From NCBI RefSeq assembly GCF_001186125.1, contig NW_014040478.1, forward strand, positions 89,180 through 120,400: a stretch of DNA of 31,221 nt, written 5' to 3'. Below are positions 18,078 through 28,487 of this stretch, piece by piece. The stretch comes from Sphaeroforma arctica JP610 (Eukaryota; Opisthokonta; Ichthyosporea; Ichthyophonida). The stretch's first letter is position 1; each line of letters opens with the position of its first letter. The notes beneath the pieces are model-generated. The model saw only the letters and a list, made by a program, of their open reading frames with translations, was not told where the DNA came from and did not search any database. Both the position numbers and the translations under genes were made by a program.

Positions 18078-20722
18078 TTACTGGAGATTTGAATGTAAAT
18101 ACGAGTCACCTACTACTACTTGTCCACAAGGCATACTAATAGTGTTTGGGATTTGTATATGTGAATGGTTCACTGGTATCTTGTAATCAGAAGGTTGCAC
18201 ATACATCGACGTGTGCACAACAGAATTACATACCTCACTTAGTGCAGCATCCAATTGCCTGGACCTGCTTAGCAAATCGATATCATTCTCGTCTAGTCCA
18301 AACGGGCCCTTATAATTAGAAATTATTATAACAGATAAGGAAAGTCAGTGATCCTTCGAGGAGTGTGTGTTCAGAGACATCGCAATGCCAGGCGATTGAC
18401 ACTCCCATATTGTTAGAAGTCAGAAACAACCCGAATTCTGGTCTAGCTGCCAGCACACACACCTCCACTTCTATTGCGATCTCCTCACATCCGTAGAATA
18501 TCATGGCTACTAAGAAAGCCACGAATGGTGCCACCCACCGCAGATCATCCGCATACGACCAGGGTGCGATGGAAGTGTAGAGAAAGATCATGTGCTTCAG
18601 CAGTTGGGCGTACTGCATGGGATAATGAGCACATGTTGAGCTAATAAATTGGCGCGTAACGGTAAAGCTGAAATAAAATCAGAGTGATCGAATTGGATAA
18701 AAAATACTGAGTGCTGATTCAGAACATACCGAAAAAGGTATCGGCGTGAACGCCACCTTCAATATGGTTTGTAGATTTTCGCTGAGACGATTTACTTGAT
18801 AATCAATGTCTTGTGCAAAGCGAACATCTAAGTCACCAGAGCGCTTGTGTTAAATGGAGGAAAAAAAATTGTGATCTTGGAATGAATATACATAAGTATA
18901 CCTATACGATAAGCACATATGTATGGCTCACTATTATCGAAAACAATTGGCCCGTTTTCATGTTTATCGCTGGGCTAATTACCATTACATCAAACAGAGG
19001 CAGTAGTTATGAGTGATAGACATACCGTTAGATCTGCGGAAATCATCCTGATCCAAGTTAATACGATGAATGGTCTCGTCTTTGACGACGTCTCAGTCAA
19101 TTCTTGGCTGTAAAAAGATAAATGGTTTACGTTATCACGAGCAAAACAGTTCGCGCTACATTTGTGACCATTAGCAGAATCAAACTACTGTATGTGTGAT
19201 CGAGACCACGTACATTGCTTTATGTGAAATTAGGCATTTCTGAGAACATATTTGAATTTCAAGCACTATTTCATAATTTTTAAGAAAAATGGGTTCATGT
19301 ATTGTATGGTGAAAAGGTCTACATGCTCTGTGTGTGACGGCACCTTTGATTCGTGCTCATATGGTTAAGAAATCACAATATACCTTCTACAACGGTTGTG
19401 GCGCTCCTCGAATGCCTGATGTTTATGGCACTCCGCTAGCTTCATGTGTTCGCCCTGCCTCAAGAATTAACCATGGTCACATAAAGTCAGATGATTACTT
19501 ATCGGCTCACTCTACGTTTTCGTACATGTACGACAATGCTTATCTACCGTGAGAAGTGATCTCAACAACACACCTGCCAAGATAAGGGTACCATACATGG
19601 CCTTAGAAGGAGGGAGCTATTCTCGAGTCTCGAAACCCCCTAAAAAAACGTTTGCACAGTTACAGACCTACTTCGGTAATAAGCTCCAACTCGGCCAGGT
19701 CAAAATGACAATCATCTCCTTGCACATGCTTGTAGATCAGCGACAGAAATAAAACCAGATACTGATGGGTACGATCCATCGTGGCCTTCATATCCGCGGG
19801 GTTCTCGATGGTTGTGTAGGATAATAATTGCCCCGTGATACATCTAGCACCATCAGACAGGGCACCACATGACCGCACTCCAGTGTCCCATAGAGTAAAA
19901 GCAGAGGTCACACGAAACGCCAAGAGCAGGGTGAGTAGTAGACCGGTTTCGGTGATGATCTTAACGAACCCACTGGAGAAGTTGACCCCACGCTCGGCTG
20001 TTGGGAGCGAAGTTTTAATTCGTAAAAGTAGTTTTTTAAATACTAACGGATTCTAAGGTTATAGATCTATATACACAACAAACGCATACGTAAAGAATTA
20101 AGTGTACTTAAATATTGAAGCTGAGATGTTATTATATGCCACAAGAGCGAATGATATGTATCAGGAAATGGGACCCTAAGCCAAAATAATAGAGACAAGG
20201 CGGCACTTTAGAAGTAAGAAGAGGAAGCAGGGCATTGCCGTGAAAATATACCAGCGATAACGGCAATACAGGCTGAGACTGCGGCCAGGCATGACCTCCA
20301 AGCTACTCATAGCTTGATATATGATCCGCGTTTCTGCAAAAAATATGGATACAAATTATAGATACAATGATATACGACTAGAATTTTCATACGCGACCGC
20401 AAGTTTGGGGTGTGATATCATAGTTCGTGGACATTAGCTGAACGACTCGCGATTCTATCGGTATTTCTTTAGTATAACCATGGATGCGTGTATTCATGTG
20501 TAGGAGATTGCTTGTATTTGTTGAGTTGGATATGTATTTCTCCAAATACTATGACAGTTGTAATCTTTGTCATTGAATATTCGTGTAACATAGCAACGTG
20601 TATATCTCGATCCGCGTCGTTGACTCTCCTCGGTGTATTCTATATGATAACTCAAACTCACCTTTCTTGATGGCATATAAATGTATACTAAGCAAGCCTT
20701 CCATCGATACTATCTCAGTCAT
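18078..20722 (-). CDS. UPF0187/bestrophin-like chloride channel protein, about 8 exons, irregular
   Basis: This belongs to the bestrophin/UPF0187 family of homo-oligomeric anion channels in membranes, of the plant/bacterial type. Minus-strand exons: about 20722-20662, 20333-20252, 19997-19672, 19639-19572, 19107-19026, 18843-18730, 18612-18463, 18308-18078. Diagnostic pieces in order are RGSYIKL..VAWRSCLAAV, GLLLTLLLAFRVTSAFTLWD with GALSDGARCITGQ (the family's FRTNTAYDRWWE..W..L.N.SR), HVQGDD, RLSENLQTI..AFTPIPFS, two membrane stretches (FLYTSIAPW, VAPFVAFLVAMIFYG) and GPFGLDENDIDLL (the family's DPFG-x-D-x-NDLP). The last exon reads through a GTATGT to a TAA at 18080-18078. Irregular points are an in-frame TGA in exon 2, an apparent 32-base intron after 19672, and a weak donor after 19572. 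The start is uncertain (ATG at 20722, 20704 or 20676). It could be a decaying gene. Confidence 0.75.
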
Positions 20723-22071
20723 AGCCAGTGTAAGTTTAGCGCTACCAAGTATAGACCACGAAGGAGATATTGTCCATTGTACACACTAATAAGATATATT
20801 TTATTGAGCTTCCTAACACTACTGATGTACGCAATCATCACACACGCACACGCTGGATCAACAAACATCACATTGACTGCGCCTCAATCGATAACCAATG
20901 CGTCAAAGTTTTACATGCGGAGACTTTATGTTGAATTTATATAGACTGCAAACATGTGTATTACACACCTATCCCTCAGACCGTTGAATATAGAAAGTCG
21001 CACGTACGTGATATATCAGTGCATAGTGTAAAATTCTCCGAATAAGATTCAAACTAGATTAATGTCTCGTGTCCGAAGATGAACCCACATCTTCAATCCA
21101 TCGTCGCCTTATTTGAATCAAATGTACACGCACGCAAAGGAATCAAGAAGTATATCGGCAAGCACACATTCTACTCACACTCAAGTACACACACTCATGT
21201 ATGCCCACATACAAATGTATAAAATACGAAAATAACAAACACGTACGTGACTTATTAGTGGGCAGCACAGGTTTATCCGTATTTACCACTTGTCAAGCTT
21301 AGGATTATGTCTGACATTCGTCGTGCACAACCGCGATCATACACGCATACCACTATGACGTTTATTCAAAAGCGTAAGAACGCACAGAGTAAGGTGCACA
21401 TCGGGATTTAGAAACCACAACCAGCATGTACACATGATATTCAACACATATACACATTCACTTACATCAATTGCACCTATGTGTATATACAAAGATGTGT
21501 GTAAATGATGGAAGTGATATTACGTGTACACATACAAACAAAGCCATAACTTACGAACCTGGTATAATATCCGCAAGTACTGCTGTGAATGGTAGTATAT
21601 CATCGTAACAGCACAAAGAGACAGAATAAACTATATATTTACACCACAATGAAAGCCACTGTATTCAATAGTTTATCTCGCGTTTGTGACGAAAGTAGTA
21701 ATAAATTAAATGAGGACGCGCACAAGGGTTATATTACTTTTCGAAGAAAATATTTCAAATCTTGTACTCTCTCGAGTATTCCCCAGCATTGTTAGCATCT
21801 CTTCATTTACGTGGGCGAGATAAATTTGGCGCTCAAAAAATTTGCAAGCTGACTGAGTGACCACTGACCAGTGACCACTGACTGACACGATAGAGATCAA
21901 CCTGACTGTTCTGGGAGTTTTGCCCTAGACAGATTTTTTTTTAAATATATAAGGCATATGCACTTAGTGTCCACATATACAACCCACACGTTCACACACA
22001 GTAATATAAATATACATGTATGCATATAAGGTGCTATGTTAAGCAAAAAGATACAGTAACGTTCAAGAACC
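20723..22071. promoter_or_regulatory. Shared upstream region of divergent bestrophin-like and UNC93-like genes
   Basis: This 1.35 kb intergenic stretch has no recognised gene and is rich in ACACAC/GTGTGT words. The palindrome CACGTACGTG occurs at 21001-21010 and 21240-21249. In both copies it is followed by A, then TAT.AGTG within the next 11 bases, so about 21 bases match. A 14-base unit AGTGACCACTGAC(C/T) is tandemly doubled at 21856-21883. These are candidate transcription-factor sites. Factor identity and orientation of action are unknown. Confidence 0.5.
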
Positions 22072-25000
22072 ATGGTGCCTCCAGCAAATAACAACATCAA
22101 GGCTATTGAGTCGGCGCTGAACTCCATCAGGTGCTTTGTATTTTAACTGTACTTCAATTTTCCGATTTACCTGGCGAGTATTGTAGGTAGCTGTTCTGTA
22201 CTGATACCACACGGGCTGCATTTAGATAGAATACTTCAAGAAACCGAAGCACACAGGGTTGTTCCCACATTAACTACAAGCGTTTTCAATGGTTTAGGTA
22301 TTGTCAGTAGTTTTAAGTGACGAGCTCAACAACGGTGTTCCATGCACCGTCTGTTACAAATGCATGCTTTCCTTTGGGGAAAAATCTTTCACAAAAGCAA
22401 TCAAATTCGCACAGAAAATTAACAATTATGGACGATAGTCTGTAACCATAGTCCTAAATATATACTACCAACCCACAACTGATCTCAGTCGACGAAACGT
22501 GCGGCTGTGTGTCAACAACAATAAAACCCGTCTTTGTTCTCTGGCGATTATGTCTCATATGTTAAAATATGCGTAACTATCGAACTCATGTACTATCTAG
22601 TATTCTTGCTTGCTATGTTGCTCGCAAATTAAGTCCTCTGAATTACCCTTGTCGCCCCCGATGTCTACTTATAATACATAAGGCGAGAAAAGGGTCGCTA
22701 TCGAGCTCATGCACTGTTATTGCTACTCTTGATAGATGTGATAATAGTATATCAGCACACCGACGTCATATATATTATTCAACCACTAGCGAGAGTCAGA
22801 ATATCGTGGTGGAGAACATCCACGACAGCATGAAGCCACCGGAGAAGGTGTTACATAAGAGGGCGGATGCAGTATTCGACACGCACCTTCCGACTGCAGG
22901 TTGTTGAGCTCTCTATATTGTGACTACATGTGTCTATAACGAGGTCTGTGTCATTATAAAGAGGTCTATGTCATTACAAGTCTGTAAAGTTACGTGTGTA
23001 TAAAACGAATACTTCATCGTTACGTGGCCTCTGAAGCGTGAATCACCTACTTACGCGTGCCTCTAAAGAGGGTTGTATCATTACGTGTGCCTTTTAAGAG
23101 GTCTATATTGTTACGAACAAGGCTGTGCTTTTACGTTAGCCGTTTATTTAAGCTAGCTGTTCAAATTTATGTGAGATGGTCGATTCAGTGCTGGAGTGGA
23201 ATACTCGTGATCTATTGACGAAAGTTGCTGCTCCGAATGCTTGCACATTTTCTTTCTATTGTGTGTAGTTGTTTGTGGTTATCATCCGAAGCTTATTGTA
23301 GGACTATAAAGTACAATCAAGTAGGTGGCAGTTGTGGACCACTTGTGGTATAAGTAGATAAAGGTTTAGAGAGTGAACAGACTTCACATACATTAACGGA
23401 AGCTCATAGAGAGTGTGACCGCAAATTCTTAGCCGTTTTGTTGAAGGCGAGGTATTGTCAACAATTCAAGGACTCTATGTATGTAGCATGCCTACTCGTG
23501 CGTTCGCAACGTACACTACCTTCAGATTTTCTCACATGATTACTGCTTCAAAAGTGTTCCTATTCTGATAGAGCAATGCTGAACATTCCTATAAATAACC
23601 AGCAATCTGAAAGTATAAAGCTATACAATGTCTATATTTGTCCAGCAATCTGACAGTACAAAGATATACAATATGTATATGTATAACCAATAGAGTGAGG
23701 TGTATCTGGCGGGTGGCAGATTTACAGGGCACTCGGAGGACACGATTGTATTATCAAAAGCTCATAATTATAGCGCCCTGAAAATAAAAAGTACTACGAT
23801 ATATCAAATAACCAGTAGGCGCCACGAGTGAAGTGTGCTCGACATGTGACAAATCCACAGAGCACTCCGAGCACGGAGCTGGCTTCACAAGCTGGTTCGA
23901 CCTGCCCTTGCCCAAATGGATGCTGGCCGGATTCGTACAGAATATTTTGGTGGGGTGCATCGCATTCTGTTTGCCAGGTATTGGCTTGAGCGGTCATGTT
24001 ATCCTATGGCGTGATATCGGCTACTGTCGGCGAATATTATAATGTGTATGATCGCCGCCTGTCTGCCAAGTGATAATATATAGCGGCGTTGCTAATTGAA
24101 TCGATAACCAAGACCATTGAAGTACACGAAAGCGCTTAAATATCCCTGGCTTGCATTTGCTCATTCTTGATTCGGATCCAGTGAGAGGCACAGAGACCAC
24201 CTGAATACTGTTAAAAAGTATCGCATACCAACTTCTGCTATGGCCACCGCTTGTACTTTAAGCTTTCGGATCCAGTACGAATCATAGAGATTACCCGAAT
24301 GCAATTAAGAACACCTCCTTTCAGATTCTTTTATGACCCCAGCTTGCACTAAAAGGTATTGTGTGTTTCCACTTGCGAAGGGATGTTCAACGCCCTCCAA
24401 GGACTTGGAAAGGCTGGTGGCGATGATGAAACGATCGGGGCTGCCATGAATGCTATCTTGTATGCTTGTTTCACCCTGACTGGATTGTTTAGTGGATCGC
24501 TATTCAATCTTCTGGGTACGCAAGTTTTTTTTTAATGCCATTGTATCGCTGCATATAACTCACTAAACATAGCTCATCTACTAAGCCTTCCTGTGCATAT
24601 TGTGTCACTTCTGCCATGTTTACAAGTTTGTCATTCAGCATAGAGTATAATATTTCAATAAGAAATTTTGGACAGCGTGAATATATCCGGCAGAAACTAC
24701 ATCCATCGTTCATATTTTTGTACTATTTTGATAGGCAACAAGATACTGATGGCATTCGGCGGGTCCACGTATGCAATGTACGCCATCGCTGTCTATTTGT
24801 GGGGACATGATGACAGCTTCGCACCGTTGGGATTAACAACAGCTGGTCTTCTGGGTGTCGGTGCAGGTTGCCTCTGTAAGTGCAGCCGTTCAATTTGTCA
24901 ACTCGTGAGGAATTTCTCCGATAAAATGTCCTTAGTGAACAACTTCTAGTGAGTAGACTCGGAAGGAAATGAACAAACCATGGTTAATCGGATATTATTT

Positions 25001-28000
25001 GATAACATCAATACGTTGTATTTGCTGTGTCATCGGACCTGTCTGTAGGGACAGCACAAGGGGTGATGACGCTTACCTATTCCACGAAGGAGAAGAAGGG
25101 GCTTTTCACAGCCATCTTTTGGGCCATATTCAACCTGGGAGGAGTTTTTGGAGGCCTCTTGACCTTTGCAATCGGTAAAGAGTTCTTAGTGTTTCGGGTC
25201 TGCAAATGATCTGAGTAATTGTTGTTATCAATACAGTGACATGCAGGTAAATTCTAATCACAGTGCAGTTAGTGCGAGTCTGGTGTAGTCAATTGTGACA
25301 CATCGGCAATGGAGATCGGGGTCAATTTTGCGAATTGGCTAATCAGGACTGATGGATACTACTGAAAATCTAAATGCCGAGAATATTCTGGGGTGTACTC
25401 AATTTTGTTTTATCGGCAATGCCGTAAACAAGGGATATAATGTTGAGGGCGCTGACAATTAAAGAGAAAATGATGGATGTTGCTGAATGTCTGAAAGCCG
25501 TGAATTGTTTGTCGCATACATTAGCGCCTGCATCTCTGCTCCCCACTGTGCGATTCTATAGCTGCCATTCTAAAGCAATCCCGAATGAAGTCTCGTGAAA
25601 CATAAGCACAAAAAATGAATACGCATTTTGTTTTATCTATCAAAAACTATTGAAATGGCACATGGTATCGTTCAATCGGCGACACTGTCAAAAAAAATCA
25701 AAATAGTCACGATAGCTTCACTTCGAACATCAGAATGGCCTGCAGAGAACAGCAGTGCGACAGCCGACACGAATACTACCGAATCCGTTAATGAAATCAG
25801 CCCAGTGTCTTACTTCGTGCTCGTAGGCGTGATGTGTCTGGGAGTTCTGTGTGCTATGCTGCTACTTGTGCATCCCTCAAAAGTCACCAAATCGAACGGG
25901 GAGAAAGTACACATCGAGCCAGCCAAGCCCTTCCAGGAAGAGATCGCCGACACGTTTTCCTTACTGACAAATGCAAAAATGTGGTTGCTCTCGCTTCTCT
26001 TCGTGCAGTCCAATTGGTATGTGCTTCTAGTATCAATTTGATAGCTCTTTATTCATGATGCTTCTTTATTTATAATCCTGATCAGGCTGCTTGTGGCAAA
26101 CCTGTCATACTTCCCTTCTGATATATACCAAACAACCAATCCCTTGTGGTAATTCACCTCACGAACTCATTCTGCTTCGCAGTCTTAATGATAAGTGGTA
26201 TACCCAAAATCTCGCTTTTACTGTTTGATGGATCATCGATTACCGAGGATAGGACTTGTTCCGCGTGTTTACTAAGCCAGCACGAGCCATACCACAACTC
26301 ACCCTTACAACAATTACTCATCGAATTTCTTTACAGGTATTACACATTCGAATTCAACGCGATCAATGGAAGGTATGTGGATGCTAAATCCTGTGATAAT
26401 AGCTGTTGATAGGTACAGAGAAATCCAATATTCTGCTTTTGTACCTATTTCCTGGTGGTCGCGAACTTGGAATACAATTGCGATAGCTTTTATACAAACC
26501 GATGGTGAAGCGTTTAGAATACAATTTTTTTTTTCTCGATTTCCCTGAAATCAAACAAGTATCGTCTCTCTGACTTCTGTCGTGCATCCAACAGTCTTTT
26601 TCAACCAGCTTCACGTGGACTAAACTCAGCTATGTACTGGAGCATGCAGATGCTTGGATCAATTGTGACCGGTATGAATGATGATGGATAATAAGAAACC
26701 AATTTCGACCTTAAATTATGTATCTACAGTCGATGCTCGATAATTGCAACTTCAATTCTAAAACATTTCGCTCAATATCAATGGGCAACAGAAGACCGCG
26801 TTCCACTAGCGGAGTATCAAAATAAATGAAGATGTAAGCTCATTAATTGTGCGCTCTCATTATATTTACCACGATTCGCAGGTGCCATTATCCTGGATCG
26901 AGATTGGGGGTATGCGGTTCATTTTGATGGACCATTAGTTTCGAGTTCATAAACCAAAGTCTAAAATTGATCAATATCGGAGTTTTTAACTGAGGCGGTT
27001 CGCTATTGTGTACGATAGAGGTGATGGAACTACCGGCACTGGAGTACCAGAAATGAGCACGCTCATACACCACCCGCAACAATCATGCATGCGATTACAG
27101 GAGCATTCGGAACAGCGCTGTATTCGGGCTTGCATTCGTCGGCGTTGTCAATATAGTGCAATGGTCGCTTACCGCGTACTATCAGTTTGCGAACGGCTAT
27201 GCTAGAGGAAACTTCCCAGAGTCCTTATTCAGGTAAGCATCAGAACGGGTACAGGATAGATTCTCCATATCGGATTCCTTTGATCACTTTCTTCAAAACG
27301 GACACGCACTAACACTCGAATTGCAACTCAGTATCACTACTGGAGGCAGCGACTACTGGGTGCCGGCGGCCCTTTTTGCTTTCATGGGGTTCGCTGACGC
27401 CTGTGTACAAACATACGCATACTGGTGAGTGTCGAAACTCCGTTTGACTGTATCTGGTCATTATTTTCCAACTTTGGCGTCCTTCTCCCACCTAATGTTT
27501 TGTAAATCTCATATTTACGGTTAATACACTCAATATTCAAAACAGGATCATTGGTTCCCTGTCGGATTCCACCAACATCACATCCCAATACTTCGGCTAC
27601 TACAAGGCCGTTCAGTCGCTAGGAGCTGCCGTGGCTTGGGGTATTGAATTCGGTATGAAATTTTATCAGAACTCGTTTAAAGATCTTCGCTCGATAGATA
27701 GTCATATGCCGTTTCTTCAGATGAGTGCATTCATTATAGCAGATTCTCTTGACAACGATCATGATGACAAAAATTGCTAGCAGTGTGCCCGATGGGTACA
27801 CATCGCCCTTAAGAGTCAAATCAGAAGCTTGGATGATTTCTGATTCAGGCTGGACAACGAAAATGCTCGTGGTGTGGTACCATCCCACAACCGCAAGCCT
27901 CACGCTGAACAGCTGACAAATTAATCGTTGCTACCACATTCGCTACGGAACGTATCCAGGAGGAGTCTCCTATGACGTCCAGATGGTGATATGCACGGTT

Positions 28001-28156
28001 TTGGCCGTGGTATGCCTGCCGCCAGCTTATGTGGTAGCCCTGCGCCTCACAGATTTACCAGCCGTTCCCACTGCTGCTGGTGACATCGTTAGGTTTCCCA
28101 TTGATGATACACACAACGGGCTACAGCATGTTTTCTTGGACACTCTTGAAGACTAA
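22072..28156 (+). CDS. UNC93-like MFS membrane protein, 14 exons
   Basis: A multi-pass membrane protein of the UNC93/DUF895 branch of the major facilitator superfamily. Fungal and protist members are putative transporters; animal UNC93 proteins act in ion-channel regulation and Toll-receptor trafficking. Exons: 22072-22130, 22829-22899, 23816-23977, 24381-24515, 24735-24875, 25049-25174, 25746-26016, 26337-26372, 26595-26671, 26882-26909, 27101-27232, 27332-27424, 27546-27652, 27960-28156. Phases all close, giving 544 residues. Landmarks: CIAFCLPGMFNALQGLG, GVGAGCLWTAQGVMTLTY, FNLGGVFGGL, a luminal loop with N-glycosylation sequons (ENSSATADTNTTES), SNWYYTFEFN, SRGLNSAMYW and GFADACVQTYAYW. 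The start has a good context (AACCATGG). Exons 1-2 are supported by phase and splice sites rather than homology. Exon 3 could start at 23819 instead. Confidence 0.85.
22925..23155. repeat. Degenerate tandem repeat, period about 30, in UNC93 intron 2
   Basis: Seven or eight units are seen, each opening with TTACG(T/C)GTG or TTATAAA and closing with AGAGGTCTATGTCA-like sequence. Clear units lie at about 23020-23050, 23051-23080 and 23081-23110. Units differ in both sequence and length (16-31 bases), so it is old. Confidence 0.75.
23599..23684. repeat. 43-base tandem duplication in UNC93 intron 2
   Basis: CCAGCAATCTGA at 23599 recurs at 23642. The following AGTA.AAAG.TATACAAT..(C/G)TAT also matches, with about five differences over 43 bases. 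Confidence 0.85.
24149..24360. repeat. Tandem repeat, period 93-100, in UNC93 intron 3
   Basis: Units start at GCTTGCATTT (24149), GCTTGTACTT (24249) and GCTTGCACT (24342, partial). The best conserved block is TCGGATCCAGT..GA..CA.AGAGA..ACC.GAAT, at about 24172-24208 and 24267-24303. Confidence 0.8.
25287..25510. repeat. Tandem duplication, period 110-121, in UNC93 intron 6
   Basis: ATCGGCAATG at 25302 and 25412, GATGGAT at 25351 and 25472, and GAAA(A/G).(T)C(T)..A(A/T)GCCG.GAAT at the ends of both units mark two diverged copies. Spacing grows from 110 to 121 along the unit because of small insertions. Confidence 0.75.
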
Positions 28157-28487
28157 CTGCTTAGCTGCCTGTGAGAGTTACGTTGCATACTCTCTAGAAG
28201 TTTCGTGTGCACGATAAAGGACTACTGCTATACTCTGGCAGCCGAGACTTGCCAAAACATTGCTACACGTGGCACAGCTATAGATACGTAGAATTCGTCC
28301 AGGAATCTTTACTTGCGTACAACTGGTAAACAAACGTACTGAGCGCCATCCTGAGAAATTCGAAGCGCATATTCTTCATGCGTCTGCCTTCCATCGAATG
28401 AATGATATTAAACTATAGTAGTCATTCGAGCGGCCGGAGAAGGTGCCCAAAGAATTAACAGATGTAAATTAAATAGAGGCCACAACT
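28157..28487. other. Convergent 3-prime region between UNC93 and the HAD gene
   Basis: This is a 331-base non-coding stretch. Neither strand shows an open frame of note, and no canonical AATAAA was singled out. It presumably holds both genes' polyadenylation sites. Confidence 0.5.

Noticed and set aside
19334-19752. Plus ORFs of 72 and 67 codons
   Set aside because: They lie across introns and antisense to bestrophin-like exons.
22569-22907. 112-codon plus ORF
   Set aside because: Only its end (22829-22899) fits an exon of the UNC93-like gene; the upstream part is intron.
25628-25745. Extension of the UNC93 exon upstream to an ATG at about 25655
   Set aside because: The frame is open, but the exon before it joins in phase only at the acceptor GCCTGCAG at 25745. 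The extra residues lack family similarity.
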